Notes: a model not told the origin generated them from the sequence alone. DNA of 64,000 nt from Miscanthus floridulus (GCF_019320115.1 NC_089598.1:82852059-82916058), one strand, 5' to 3'. Counted from the first letter of the stretch, positions 34,543 through 47,848 are shown. Translations and numbers: made by a program.

Positions 34543-35407
34543 TTAGCATGAGACCCTTCGTACCTTGTAGGTAACGCAAAACTTTTTTTTTATTAATTTC
34601 CAGTGTTCGATTCCTGGATTACTTTGATATCTTCTAAGTAACCTGGTAACAAAAGCTAAGTTAGGGTGAGTACACACTTGAGCATACTATAAACTTCCAA
34701 TAGCTGAACTATATGGAACCACTTTCATTTGATTGATCTCATATTGGTTCCTGAGACATTGAAATTCCCTATATCTGTGGCCCTTGACTATGGGAGCAGG
34801 TGAAGACTTATAATTTTGCATACTGTATTTCTTTAGAACTTTTTCTAAGTATGCCTTTTGTAATAATCCTAAAGCCCCCTTTTCTCTATCTCAGTGAATT
34901 TCTATTCCTAGGACGAACAAAACTTCACCGAGATCTTTCATATCAAACTTTGAGGATAAGAACTTCTTTGTTTCTAGTAGTAGATTAACATCACTGCTAG
35001 CGAGCAAGATGTCATCCACATACAAGACTAGGAAAATATATTTCCCATTCTTGAACTTTGCATAAACGCAATTGTCATCTACATTTTCTTGAAACCCAAA
35101 ATTTCTTATTATACTATCAAACTTCAAATACCACTGTCTTAAAGCTTGTTTTAATCTGTAAATGGATTTCTTCAAGCGGCATCCCATACGTTCTTTTTCC
35201 TTATACAACAAAACCTTTTGGTTGTGCCATGTAAACATTTTCCTCCAGATCCCCATTTAGGAACGTCATCTTTACATCCATCTGATGTAATTCTAAATCA
35301 TAATGTGCTACAAGCGCCATTATGATTCTAAAAGAATCCTTACATGAGCCTAGAGAAAATGTCTCATTATAATCTATACCTTCTCTTTGCGTGAAGCCTT
35401 TCACCAC
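34543..35407 (-). pseudogene. Copia reverse transcriptase of the interrupted minus-strand element
   Basis: The segments VKGFTQREGIDYNETFS, MDVKMTFLNGDLEENVYM, KKSIYRLKQALRQWYLKF and VLYVDDILLASSD, with the catalytic Y-V-D-D, identify a Ty1/copia reverse transcriptase. The frame is broken near 34890 and again around 35200. The region 34543-34890 carries the RT-RNase H link up to the insertion site, where the reading is cut by the gypsy LTR. Confidence 0.9.
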
Positions 35408-37590
35408 AAGTCGCGCTTTGAATTTTTCTATATTCCCTTTGGTGTCATGTTTCGTTTTATAGACCCATTTACAACCTACTGTCTTGGCTTCTTTAGGAAT
35501 TATTTCTAAGTCCCAAACACCGTTGTTTTCATTGATTTCATTTCATCTTCCATGGCTTCAAGGCACTTGAATGAGTGAGCGCTTCTCATGGCTTCTTCAA
35601 ATGAGGTGGGATCACCCTCCATTTGAAATTCCTCACATTCATAAACTTCATAGTCATCAGAAATGACTGATCTCCTGACTCTTTGAGACCTTCTAGGGGC
35701 CTCGTTAGATGATGCTTGTTCTATATGAGGCTGTTGTTGCTCTTCCTCATGTGTGACAATAGATTCTAGGGGATCCTGAAGGACAGGTTCCTCATGTTCA
35801 TTCATTGCTGCCATAGGAGAACTAACAATAGGTGCTGTTACTACAGTGTCTTACACTGTTGGTACAGTAACAACAGGTAGCGTGAAGAATGGCTCCTGAA
35901 CCATAGGAGTGGGCATGTATACCCGCTTCTCTTCAAAACTAATTTCTCACGCTACCATGCTCCTCCTGATCATATCATCCTCATTGTTTCTACAAACTTC
36001 GTTTATCTGTGAGGACAATAGAAGCGATAACCTTTTGATTTTTCTATATAGCCAATGAAATGGCAACTGATTGTCTTAGAGTCTAGCTTCCCTATGTTTG
36101 GGTTAAAAACTTTTGCCTCAGCTGAACAACCCCACACACATAAATAGTTAAGTGAGGGTTCCTTTCTTGCTCACAACTCATACGGCATTTTGGGCACCGA
36201 CTAGCTTGGCACTCGATTAAGAATATGAATGGCGGTTTTTAATGCCTCCATCCATAAACTTATCGGTAGGGTAGAGTAACTTATCATGCTTCTCACCATA
36301 TCCATTAAGGTATGGTTGTGCCTTTCAGCTACTCCATTCTGTTGAGGCTCACCCGATGTAGAATACTAGGCAACTATGTCATTTTCCTGTATGAACCTTG
36401 CAAAAGGTCCAGGAACTTGGCCATATGGGGTGTGTCGACCATAGTACTCTCCCCCACGGTCAGATCTTACTACCTTAATCTTTAAGTTGTGCTGATTTTC
36501 TACTTCAGTCTTAAATATTTTAAATTTATCCAATGCTTCCGATCTTTCCTTAATTGGATAAATATAGCCAAAACGAGAATAATCATCTGTGAATGTTATA
36601 AATGAATCATAACCATCCACACTGTTCACAGGAAAAGGACCACATATGTCCGTGTGAACTATTTCTAAAATTCCTACGCTTCATTTGGCATCTTTCTTTA
36701 TTTTCTTAATGTACTTTCCTTTTATGCAATCTATGCATTGTTCAAAATCTAAAAATTCTAAAGGCAAAAGAATTGATTTCTTAATTAATCGCTCTATTCT
36801 CCCCCTTGAAATATGGCCTAAACGACAGTGCCATAATTTTGAACATACATCATGCACTCTCTTCTACTTATTTGTTGTATTCATAGATGAGGAAACATTC
36901 TCATTCTCAGTGCCCACAACATTCACATTCTCAGAAAGTGATAATAAATAAAGCTTATCTTGTCAGAAGGCAAGACCAACACACTTATTATTATACACAA
37001 ACCGACATTTGCTATTACCAAAATGACAATCATAACCATCATCATCAAGTCATGAGACACTTATCAAGTTTCTATGCAAAGAGGGTACATAAAGAATATC
37101 TAAAAGCTGAAGTCTAAATCCATCATCTAATTCTAGAGAGAGATCTCCAATGACTTCAATTTCAGCTTCAACTCCAACTACTTTAATCCTTCTTTCTCCT
37201 CTTTGCAGGGTTCTCCTCATATGGAATCCCTATAATGAATTTGCAACATGAACAGTTGCACCTGAATTAATCTACCAAGTAGATTTTGCATAACTTAAAT
37301 ACAAAGATTCATCTATGAATGTAATGAAATCCTCACCTCTCTTAAGAAGGCTCTTTAAGAAGTCTACACAGTGCCTCTGGTAATGTTCATCCTTCTTGCA
37401 CCATTTACACTGATCCTTTTAAACTTGAGCATTGTTGTTCTTCTGATGGTGGTCATTCTGAGGGGCTTTCCCTTGAGGTTTGGCATTCTTGTTGATGTTC
37501 TTCTTTTTGTTGTCCTTCACAAGGTTAGCAGAGTCACCCTATAAGGATTTCAGCCTCTCCTCTTCTAGAACACATATTGCGTTGAGCTTC
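35408..37590 (-). pseudogene. Copia integrase, protease and gag zinc knuckle of the interrupted element
   Basis: From right to left the minus strand shows a CCHC zinc knuckle (CKWCKKDEHYQRHC, 37377-37420), then a protease core in which the usual D-S-G-A reads N-S-G-A near 37255, so the catalytic aspartate appears lost. Integrase follows, with FTDDYSRFGYIYPIKERSEA and RSDRGGEYYG (36366-36629). A hydrophilic linker with RRSQRVRRSVISDDYEVYE lies at 35506-35814. Stops are frequent and only the domain order is preserved. Confidence 0.8.
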
Positions 37591-38186
37591 TCTATATCCC
37601 ACTTATCAGGCTGCATGTTGTAATTAACAACAAAGGTTTCATATTCCTTTGGCAAGGAAGCAAAAACCAAATGAATAAGAACTCATCCTTGAGCCCCAAA
37701 TCCATTGGCTTTAGCTTCGAAGCTGTGTTGCTCATCTTTAGTATGTGCTCTCTGATATCACCACCAGTATATTTCTCATTGAATAATTTCTTGATCAAAG
37801 TACTGGCGTAAGCCTTTGAAGAGCCAGTGAACTGACTCTCCACCTTCTTAAGATACTCTGTGGTGGTGTCACAATCTAGAATAGACCCTCTTATTGCATC
37901 TAAAATTGTGGACTTAGCCACCATCAAGCACTTGTGGTTTGAAATGTCCCATTTCTTACGTTTGAGATCTTACTTCATCTGCACTTCTGGATGATCTCGC
38001 TGCCAAGCAGTGAAATCAACATCAATCTCATTATCTTCCCTCACTAAGTCCACTAGCTCAGTCAGACTCGGGGAGGTAAGCGCTAGGTCATTTTCAAACA
38101 GCACAAGTGCTTGTTCATACTTCTCTCACCATACCCTGTAGTTTCTCCCTTCAAGAGGCGTTATGTGCGAGATAAAGGCCATTGAG
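37591..38186 (-). pseudogene. Copia gag of the interrupted minus-strand element
   Basis: A likely start M-A-F-I-S-H-I lies at about 38183, then LEGRNYRVW (with a stop just after) and DVDFTAWQRDHPEVQ, then WDISNHKCLMVAKSTILDA and EYLKKVESQF. This is the gag pattern of plant copia elements of this type. At least two in-frame stops and a frame change make it inactive. Confidence 0.75.
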
Positions 38187-39228
38187 TTGAGTCCTAAAAA
38201 TCACCGTTAGAGATAGTGAGAAAATATGACATCATAATTCTATGCTTTAATTTAACATTGGTCAAAATTAAAACATACAACATTCTTATACACTAATTCT
38301 ACATCACCGTTGGGCAGAAATAGAATTAATGCATTGAAAACTTATGAATCAACATTATAATATTGCTATTATCAATGTTGGTCAGAAAAATAACAATATT
38401 ATAATTTACTGAATAAAATTCAATTGCTCTTCAAATTAAATTCTTACGTTGGTTCAAATTTAATTAGAAGATAATAAACTTTAACATTGCAGCGGAAACA
38501 TTAACTTAATTGTGTGAATTTTACCCACAGGAAAAATTCTCTTTGCTAATTTTCTTGAGCCATTAATCATTTTCTAGGAATTAACCATTTTACTAGAAAA
38601 ACAAAAGGAAAAAATGGACTCAATTCTTTACTGTTTCTTTTCCCAGACTGCTTTCAGCCTGGCCCACCTTGCTTGCATGCGCACTACGCCTTCCCAGGCT
38701 GCAACATGGTCCTAGGCTGGCAAAGCCACCCTCCCACTCGTGCCCACCTGGGCCGGCCTCTGGCCCATTGCTTCTGCGTCGTTCGATGGAGATCAACGGC
38801 TGAGCGCGTGTTTTGGCGGAACAAAACGACGCGACGGTGCCACTCGCCCCCGAACCATAGCCATTTGCTCTCCCCTTCTATCTCTGTCAGCCCCATAAGC
38901 GAACGAGCGCAGCAGCCACCGATGAGAGCCTAAAGCGAAGGATGATGGCACTATCATCGGCCACCTCATCGACGCGCGCGCTCCCCAGCGGGTGAGCATG
39001 CTGCCGTCGAGTGGCCTAGCGGCGATGCCCTAGCGCGGCGTGGAGCCCTTCCTAGAGTACTCCGATGAGTGGAGGCCGGTGAGAGAAGCCTCAAGCCACC
39101 TCCTAAGCCCTTCCGCTTTTGCCTTCTTCTCTCTGTATTGGATCTTCTTCTATTCTTCTCAGAGCTGGTCCAATCTAGGGTTAGGGTTAGGGTTAGGATT
39201 CGAGTTACTGTTCATCTTCCTAGTATGA
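38187..39228. other. Non-coding copia leader followed by a GC-rich block of unknown origin
   Basis: The first 400 bp are AT-rich with repeated ACATTG.TCA-like phrases and read as the untranslated leader of the minus-strand copia element. From about 38640 to 39150 the DNA is GC-rich and matches neither this element's 3' LTR nor any gene I know. Near 39178-39198 there are three to four TTAGGG-type units. No matching 5' LTR or primer-binding site is visible, so the element seems to have lost its 5' end. Confidence 0.5.
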
Positions 39229-42008
39229 CTTGGTCATGTTGGAATGAAACAATTGAATAGATTGGTTAAGCATGACTTGGTTAGAGGCTTGAAAGATGTT
39301 GTGTTTGAGAAGGATAAGCTTTGTAGCTCTTGTGAAGCCAGCAAACAAGTTGAAAACACCCATCCTAAGAAAAGCACGATGAGCACTAGTAAAGCATTTG
39401 AGTTATTGCACATGGATTTGTTTGGGCCAACACAATACACTAGCATCGGTGGAAATAAATATGGCTTTGTGATAGTGGATGATTATACTAGATACACTTG
39501 GGTATTCTTTCTAGTGGACAAAAGTGATGTGTTTGTAATATTTAAATCATTTGTCAAGGGCATTCACAATGAATTTGAAACAACCATCAAGAGAGTTAGA
39601 AGTGACAATGGTAGTGAGTTCAAGAACACTAGAATTGATGAGTTGTGTGATGAATTTAGAATTAGACATCAATTCTCGACTAAGTACACTCCACAATCTA
39701 ATGGCCTTGTTGAGAGGAAGAATAGAACACTCATTGATGTGGCAAGGTCTATGCTTAGTGAGTACAATGTGAGTCAATCTTTTTGGGCCAAAGCTATCAA
39801 CATGGCTTGCTATTGTAGCAACCGCCTCTATTGTCACCATTGAAAGAGAAGACACCATATGGACTCTTGAATGGTAGAAAGCCTAACATTGCATATTTTT
39901 AGGTCTTTGGTTGCAAATGCTATATCTTGAAGAAAGGCACTAGATTGGGCAAGTTTGACAAGAAATGTGATGAAGGATTTCTACTTGGTTATTCCACTAC
40001 AAGCAAAGCATATAGAGTTTGGAATTTGGATAGTGGTACTCTTGAGGAAGTTCATGATGTTGAATTTAATGAAACCAAGGGTTCACAAGAAGAGAATGAG
40101 AACTTGGAAGATGTTAGAGGCATTCAACTTTCAAATGCCATAAAGAACATGGATGTTGGTGAATTGAGGCCTAGGCAAGTGAATGATGATGAATATGATC
40201 AAGTGCAAGTGCTCTCTAACTCAAATGTGCAAGATGATACAAATCAAGCTAATACAAGTGGTTCTCATGATTATGAACAAGATCAAGTGGTTAGTGCATC
40301 ATCTCAACCCAATGATCAAGCAAGTACAAGAAATTAAGTTTCAATACTTCAACCAACCAATATTGCAAAGAATCATCTATTGGACACTATCATTGGTGAT
40401 ATTTCAAGAGGTGTACAAACTAGATCAAGATTGGCTTTATTTTGTGAGCATTTCTCATTTGTGTCATCCATTGAACCAAATAAGATAGATGAAGCATTGA
40501 AGGATGTTGATTGGGTATATGCTATGCATGAAGAAATGAATAACTTCACCAGAAATCAAGTATGGGAATTAGTAGAGAGACCAAAGGGACACAATGTGAT
40601 TGGAACCAAGTGGGTCTTTAGAAATAAGCAAGATCAAGATGGGATAGTAGTAAGAAACAAAGCAAGATTGGTAGCACAATGATATACACAAGTTGAAGGT
40701 CTTGACTTTGGAGAAACATATGCCCCAGTTGCTAGATTGGAAGCAATTAGAATCTTACTAGCCTATGCTTGTGCCCACAACATCAAAGTCTATCAAATAG
40801 ATGTCAAGAGTGCATTTCTCAATGATTACATCAATGAAGAAGTATATGTTGAGCAACCTCTTAGTATTGAAGATGACAAGAAGCCCAACCATGTGTACAA
40901 GTTGAAGAAGGCATTGTATGGCTTGAAGCAAGCACCTAGAGCATGATATGAGAGATTGAGGGACTTTCTACTCTCTAAAAGGTTCATGATGGGCAAGGTT
41001 GATACCACTCTTTTCATCAAGAAGATTGGAAAAGATTTATTCGTGTTGTAAATCTATGTTGATGACATCATATTTAGATCAACCAATCAAGACTATTGTG
41101 AAGAATTTGGAAAGATGATGGCTAATGAGTTTGAGATGTCCATGATTGTAGAGTTAAGTTACTTCCTTGATCTTCAAATTAAGCAATTGAAGAATGGTAC
41201 ATTTGTGAGTCAAGGCAAGTATATCAAGGACATGATCAAGAAGTTTGGCATAAGTGATAGTAAAGCCATTAGTGCACCAATGGGAACAAATGGCAACTTG
41301 GATAGTGATGCAAGTGGCAATATGGTGGATCAAAAATTGTATCGGTCTATGATTGGAAGCATACTCTATGTGACCGCATCAAGGCCGGATGTCATGTTTA
41401 GTGTATGCATGTGTGCAGGATTTCAAGCCTCACCAAGAGAAAGTCATTTGAAGGCTACAAAGAGAATATTGAGGTACTTGAACCATATACAAAATGTTGG
41501 TTTGTGGTATCCCAATGGAGCAAAGTTTGAGCTAGTTGGTTACTCCGACTTGGATTATGCGGGATGCAAGGTTGAAAGGAAGAGCACCTCAAGCACATGT
41601 CAATTGTTGGGAAGATCACTTGTTTCATAGTCATCAAAGAATCAAAATAGTGCTGCATTATTAACCGCCGAAGCCGAATACATATCCGTCGGTAGTTGTT
41701 GTGCACAAATACTTTAGATGAAGTCCACCTTGAATGACTTTGGAATCAAATTCAAGAAAGTGCCATTGCTATGTGACAATGAGAGTGCAATCAAGTTAAC
41801 CAACAATCTGGTTCAACATGCAAAAACAAAGCACATTGATGTCCACCATCATTTCATAAGAGACCACCAACAAAAAGGGGACATTTGCATTGAGAGTGTG
41901 GGCACCAAAGATCAACTTGCCGATATATTCACCAAGCCATTAGACGAGAAAAGGTTTTGCAAGCTAAGGAATGAGTTGAACATATTGGATTTCTCAAATA
42001 TGTGTTGA
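39229..42008 (+). pseudogene. Sirevirus-type copia pol, 5'-truncated first copy: integrase, RT, RNase H
   Basis: The copy begins abruptly in the integrase region (L-G-H-V-G-M-K-Q-L) at about 39229 with no gag, protease or LTR before it. Integrase shows HMDLFGPTQYTSIGGNKYGF, VDDYTRYTWVFFL and RSDNGSEFKNTRI. Reverse transcriptase shows KTRLVAQ-like [29 protein letters not shown] and YVDDIIF. RNase H shows GYSDLDYAGCKVERKSTSS, then LLCDNESAIKLTNN and KHIDVHHHFIRDH, ending D-F-S-N-M-C. In-frame stops occur, for example at 39841, 40336, 40681, 40945, 41049 and 41628. Confidence 0.85.
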
Positions 42009-42459
42009 TGCACCCCCACTCATATGACATGCCTCTCCTTCGAGCAATCCAAGGTAAAAGTTGATTGGCATGGCATAGATCCTTGCAAAAGACATGTTTA
42101 GTGCATCTAGACATCTTTCAAATTATTTTGATAGACTCATTCATGAAAATCAAATTATTTTGATGTTTGTATGGTACCACTATTGCTTCTATGCTTAAAT
42201 TGGTCTAGTGGTAGCATATGATATGTTTATGGGCTTGTAAACCTAGTGTTTGATCTAGAAAATGAGCTACAAGTGTTTAACTCAACATGGTACAAGATAA
42301 CCCATATTTGGAGGTGTGAAGAAGATTGTCCTTGGATCAAACCGAGTTAAATATCTTTGACAAGTATTATAGATTGAACCAAATTTGAGGAAATGATCCT
42401 CACCCCATTGATTGACATTGATAATCTCAACCTATCTACATTTTAACCTTTGTGGTCAT

Positions 42460-43173
42460 TGATGACAAAGGGGGAGAAATAGTGTACAAAGATAGTGAAA
42501 AGACAACAAAGGGGGAGAGAAACAAAGATATAAGTGATAGGGGGAGAATTTGACATAGGGGGAGAGATATGACAAAGGAAGGTGATCAATTAAAATTTTG
42601 AGCACACAAGTAGAGGGGAGCAAGCTCTAAACTTGGTGGATGCATTTGAATGTGCATTTCACATGTTTGATTGCATGGCACAAGTTTTAAATTTCAATAT
42701 CCATGCTTGTGTGGTGTATGCTAGTTGTAGGTTGGAATGATGAAATGAAAAACTAGCATGCATAGGTTAAGTAACTAGACTCATGCTCACATTATGAAAA
42801 CTAGACCATTGCTTCTAATGTTGATCTCATGGGGTATTCTAGTTCTTGTGTATGTCTAGTTACTCATTGTGCTAAAGATGGTATATTGGTGCACTACAAT
42901 TGGTATCATGCTTTAGAGGTCCATGTCTTATACCTTAGCATCATTTGGTAGACATTGTTTCCTATATTTCCTATCTAAGCATATGTGCAAACGACAATCC
43001 AAACTCTTAACACATATGTAGGGGGGGCAATTGCTACTATTTGGGGTTCATGAAACTTATCCATATCCTTTTACACATGGTAAATATGTTTGGGCAAGCA
43101 ACATGGATTCAATTAAATTTCAATTCATATCTTTATGTAAGGGTTGTCATCAATTAACAAAAAGGGGGAGATT
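42460..43173 (+). other. 3' untranslated region with multiple polypurine tracts, first Sirevirus copy
   Basis: AAAGGGGGAGA-type tracts recur near 42466, 42509, 42536 and 42556, and the last one (AAAAGGGGGAGAT) directly precedes the LTR at 43174. Multiple polypurine tracts before the 3' LTR are a described hallmark of Sireviruses. The stretch 42009-42459 is non-coding 3' sequence. The same order recurs in the second copy at about 56552-57258. Confidence 0.8.
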
Positions 43174-45160
43174 GAAAGCTCTAGTTTGGTTTTGGTGAAT
43201 TGATGAAACCCTAAGTGCTAACCTAGTTTATGAAAGTGATTATGAGATAGATAGCACTACTCCAAGTGGTGAAGCAAATGAACATCATGACTTGATGATG
43301 GTGATGCCATGGTGATGATCAAGTGCTTGGACTTGGAAAAGAAGTAAGAGAAAAACAAAAAGCTGAAGGCAATGGTGAAACTTGATAGGAGCTTTTTCTT
43401 TTTGGTGATCGAGACACTTAGTGAGTGTGATCACATTTAGGATCGATAGCCATACTATTAAGAGGGGTGAAACTCGTATTGAAATGCGGTAATCAAAGTG
43501 CCACTTGATTCTCTAACTCATTGCAGATGCATTCATGATCTAGTGGAGTGCTAACACCCTTGAAAACATTTGTGAAAATATGCTAACACATGTGCACAAG
43601 GTGGTACACTTGGTGGTTGGCACATTTGAGCAAGGGTGGAGAAGTTGGTGAAATGAAGGAGATGACAATCAATGAAAAATAGTGACCGAACGCTGGTCAT
43701 GTGGTGATCGGACTCGAGGGGAGCAGCGTTTGGTAAGTAGTGGATCAGTGGTGCTGTCTCATTTTTGATGACTAGACTCTGGTTGAACATTGTTCAATGT
43801 CCGGTCCTGCTGATGTGGCAGCGCACAGATAAAAGGTTGAGTGACCAGACGCTGGGCGAGTCCAGTCAGGCGTGATCGGATGCATCCGGTCGCAGAAAAC
43901 TGGTTCTGGAACCTCTCTGGAAACGACCGGACTCTGGCTGGTTTGCGTTCGGTCGTGCAGGAGCGGATACATCCGGTCACAAAATAGAGGCCCAGGGAGC
44001 TCTCTGGAAACGACCAAACTCAGGCGGTGGCGCATCTGGTCTTGGCGCAGTGGTGCGTCCGGTCACAACTTAAGTGCACTATTGACCATTGAAATCGGGT
44101 GATTAGCATTTGAAGCAGGGGACACATGGCAAAAATCTAAGGACTGGACACTGGGATCCTACGTCTGGTCAATCGAACCGGCGCGTTTGGTCGCCCTGAT
44201 TTCTCAGTGAACAGAGGAGCCAATGGCTCTATTCGTGGGGGCTCTCTATTTAAGGCCCATGGCCAGCTCAAGCTCTCTCTCTTGGCCATTTGCATTGATA
44301 TAGCAACTTTGTGAGCTTAGCCAAAGCCCTCCCACTCATCTCCATCATTGATTCATCATCTTTGTGAGATTGGGAGTGAATCCAAGTGCATTGCTTGAGT
44401 GTTTGCCTCTAGAGGCACTTGGTGTTCGTGTTTTGCTGCGAGATTCTCTTGTTACTCTTGGTGGTTGCCACCACCTAGATGGCTTGGAGTAGCAAGGATC
44501 ATCGAGCAAAGGTTGGTGATGGTCTCCGGCTTCGATCATGGTGATTGTGATGGGTTCTTGACCTTTCCCCGGTGGAGAGCCAAAAGGTACTCTAGTAAAT
44601 TGCTCATGGCTTGTGTGATCCTCATCTTTTGTTGGTTGTGTGGCACCCTATTGAGGGTTTGGTGTGTGATGCCAATTAGCGTGTGAACCTTCAAGTGAGT
44701 GAATCGCCACAACGAGGACTAGCTTGTCGGCAAGCAAGTGAACCTCGGTAAAAAAATCATTGTGTCATCATTTGATTCCAAGGTGATTGGTCTTCATTGG
44801 TATTCATTCTTATGATTGATTGGTTCATTCCTTGACTCAATGGTATAACCATCTTGCTCTCTCTGTTTACATTACCACAAACTAGTTATCAAGCTTTTTA
44901 GTGTAGCTAGTCATGAGAGCTTGTTAGTTTGGTTAGTGTGACTCTTTAGTAAGCCTTTGAGAGAACACTAACTTAGTGTAGTGACATAGCCATTGTGTGG
45001 ATAGAGACTATATAAACTAGAATTGTGGTAGGTGTCTTGCATTTTTAGTAGGCTAGGGCAACACTCGCTTCACCTCATATTTGTCTAACTGGTATGCTAA
45101 GTGTTGTTGTAGAAATTTTTTATAGGCTATTCACCCCCCTCTAGCCATTAGGATCTTTCA
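43174..45160 (+). repeat. Sirevirus-type LTR shared by two head-to-tail copia bodies, 1987 bp
   Basis: It starts TGAAAGCTCTAG and ends GGATCTTTCA, so the termini form the inverted repeat TGAAAG/CTTTCA. A polypurine tract lies directly before it and a primer-binding site directly after it. It therefore serves as 3' LTR for the copy on its left and 5' LTR for the copy on its right. The middle holds repeated GACCGGACGCTGG / GCGTCCGGTC boxes (about 43690-44190), with a TATA-like CTATTTAAGG at about 44246. Short open frames in it are not genes. Confidence 0.85.
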
Positions 45161-45162
45161 AG

Positions 45163-45174
45163 TGGTATCGGAGC
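45163..45174 (+). other. Primer-binding site for initiator-methionine tRNA
   Basis: TGGTATCGGAGC starts two bases after the LTR end. It is one base off the usual plant copia primer-binding sequence TGGTATCAGAGC, which pairs with the 3' end of tRNA-iMet. Confidence 0.85.
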
Positions 45175-45848
45175 CGTGGTCACCGTGATTTGAGGTTTAA
45201 CAACCTTCAGTGTAAAAATGGCTCAAATCAATAATACCAAGAAGCCACCCTAATTTGATGGCATAAATTATCCATATTGGAAGTCAAAGATGACCACACA
45301 TATCAAGTCAATCAATAGAATAGTGTGGAAGGTGATAGAAACTAAAATTGAGATTGCCGATCCAGAGAATCCCACCATGGCCGAAGAAGTGTTTCTCCAA
45401 AATAATGATATTGCTCTAAGTGCCATTCATGATGCAATTGATGAGAGAACATTTGAGCAAATCAAGAACATTGAGATGGCTCATGAGGCTTAGAAGAAGT
45501 TGAAAGAATCATTCGAGGGCACCAAGGCAATGAAGGGTGCAAAGGCATACATTCTCAAGGAGAAATTTGCTAGCTTCAAGATGAAGGAAGATGAGAGTGT
45601 GTCGGACATGTTCCATCGGATGGAAGTGCTTGTCAATGATCTCAAAGTACTTGGTGAGAAGGTGGAGGACAAGGACTTCTCTCATAAGTTCTTAAAATGC
45701 TTACCCGCAAGATTTGGCATGTTGGTCACATTGCTTGTGAGGACCGGTTTGGACACAATGACGCCAAACCAAATCTTGGGAGATATCATGACCGATGATG
45801 CTTATAGAGATGATGATGAGAAGGAAGAAAAGAGGGAGAAGAAAGATG

Positions 45849-45853
45849 ACAAG
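45849..45853. repeat. Target-site duplication ACAAG, left copy
   Basis: ACAAG precedes the TG of the inserted element; the second copy is at 53155-53159. The interrupted gag frame is continuous across them. Confidence 0.9.
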
Positions 45854-47831
45854 TGTAGCACCCAATTTTAAGAACAAAACTAGATACACACCATATGTGA
45901 GCCCAGGAAGTCAAATCTCACATATAACTACAAATAAGGGTAATATCAATAGACAATGCTCAATATATAATGTACTTAACATAGAGAACATAACCTTAGA
46001 TAGCAAATAGTAGAAAGACAACTCTGATCTTCGGGTGAAGACTCTAGTTCCACAGGGACAACTGATTGGTTGATCACAAGTCTAATTCCTCCAAACTCTA
46101 GCAATCTGGTACCCATCTAGGATTTTTATCCAAATATTTGAAAAGTAAAGCAAGCATAAGTACATGTCGTACTCAACAAATATAACATAGGGTTCATGAG
46201 GCTCAAAAGGCTGATACTGGTTTAACTGCGATTAGCTTTTAATGAGTCATCTTTTAGCAATTGGGTGGCAACAAGTTTATCACAAGCCCATAAACACATG
46301 ATCAGGTAAACATGAATAATGAATAGCATAAACAGTAACCATTAGTGAGCATTTTCATCATCAATATCATCTATGTTCATCATCTATTCCATAAATGTTC
46401 CAAGGCCGCTCGTGACCGTGAGCACGACTGATATACTAGTTTTACACTCTGTAGAGGTTGTACACTTTCACTATGAGTCGTGATTTACCCTTTCACCCGA
46501 GGTGATTAGCATCTTGACCCACTACCAAGGAAGGTCGATAGAGTTTACTATGAAGCCTTTCAAAGGTTCGTCTAACAAGTTAGGGCCACTAGGTTTCTAT
46601 GGCCTACAAATGTAGAGCTCCCCTACCGACAGGCACAATAACGCACAACCTATACACTGATGGACAGAGGCCACACTATATCCAACTTGGAACACACCCC
46701 TCTTGTGCCATAAAGGTAACCACTAACAAGCTAAAAAAAGGTCCTCATACTGAGCTAAAGCCAGAGCCATATAGCCCTTATAGTTGTACTGTAAGTCCCG
46801 GATGATCACTTACAGATAAGTCCTTAGGGAGAGGAATCTAGAGCACTATAAAATAGCCCAATGCTCTAGCCCCCTTGTTCCATGTTGCTAAAAAGCATCT
46901 TTTAATGTTTATTGCATATTCCATCAGTCAAGTTACAAGATCATGGCTTTAGTTAAGCACTAGCATCATACCACCCAATGCAATAACCCATAGGAATCAA
47001 GGTACATGCTGGCTTACTGAATCTTGACTTGTAGATCTGCTAGACCAGCTCAAATGAGGTAGCTTGCTGGCTAGCATGCAAAGTGGAACATGGCACAAAA
47101 GGCAAAGGATAGGAGATGCTTCAGATAAGCAGCAGAACACAGACAGATAACAGGTGATGGGGCATAGTGCAAACGACTAAAGTACTCACCGACGACCATG
47201 GAGACAGACAATGGTAGCTCGGACTGGATGGGCATTGACGGTGTAGATGAGTACTCCCCTAATCAACACTAGGCGTCAGCAGTGCCGGTCATGAAGATGT
47301 GTTGATGGTTGGACCAGAGGTACGGCCATGGGCACCCGGTATTTATGGCCAGGAGCAACTTGGGGAGCAAGGCAAGGGAGGAGGGATGAGCAGCGTGGAC
47401 TCAACGGCGGAGTCCAACATGGGTATGATTCAAGATTGTTGAATATAACACTGACATGCAAGGCCCACCGGTCAGTGAGACCAAGCGGAGAGAGGACGGC
47501 GCATTGCTATGCCGTGGAGAGAAGGACGACACAGACTCGTGGTTGCTAGGCCGGCCCAAGGGAAGGAAAGGAATGCATAATTTTTTTCTATTTTCTTAAA
47601 CACATTTTCAAACCCAATTTCAATTTAAATTCAAATTCTTTTAAATTTTGATAAACCCAAGCATCATAAAAATAAATATGCAGCAGCATGTATGCACCAA
47701 CATGTTTCTAAACCTTTAATAAATTTTAACTTAATGAAAATTATGATTTTCCTATATTCTCATGAGCACAAAAATTAATAATTAAATCAATTTATCTCTA
47801 TTTCAAAAGGAGCAAATTTTAGGGTGTTACA
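45854..47831 (-). repeat. 3' LTR of the LARD-like element, with an internal deletion
   Basis: It matches the right-hand LTR except that 1338 bp are missing at the point after GGTAC (47005/47006). A minus-strand TATA-like ATAAATAC at about 47339-47347 precedes GGGTGCCC. A short open frame near 47328-47549 also occurs in the other LTR simply because the LTR is duplicated. Confidence 0.85.
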
Positions 47832-47848
47832 ACTCTACCCCCCTTAAG
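47832..47848 (-). other. Polypurine tract of the LARD-like element
   Basis: The minus strand reads CTTAAGGGGGGTAGAGT directly before the LTR start TGTAACACCC. Confidence 0.75.

Noticed and set aside
39178..39198. Telomere-like TTAGGG units
   Set aside because: Only three to four units, and the plant telomere unit is TTTAGGG. Not a telomere; mentioned only as part of an unexplained block.
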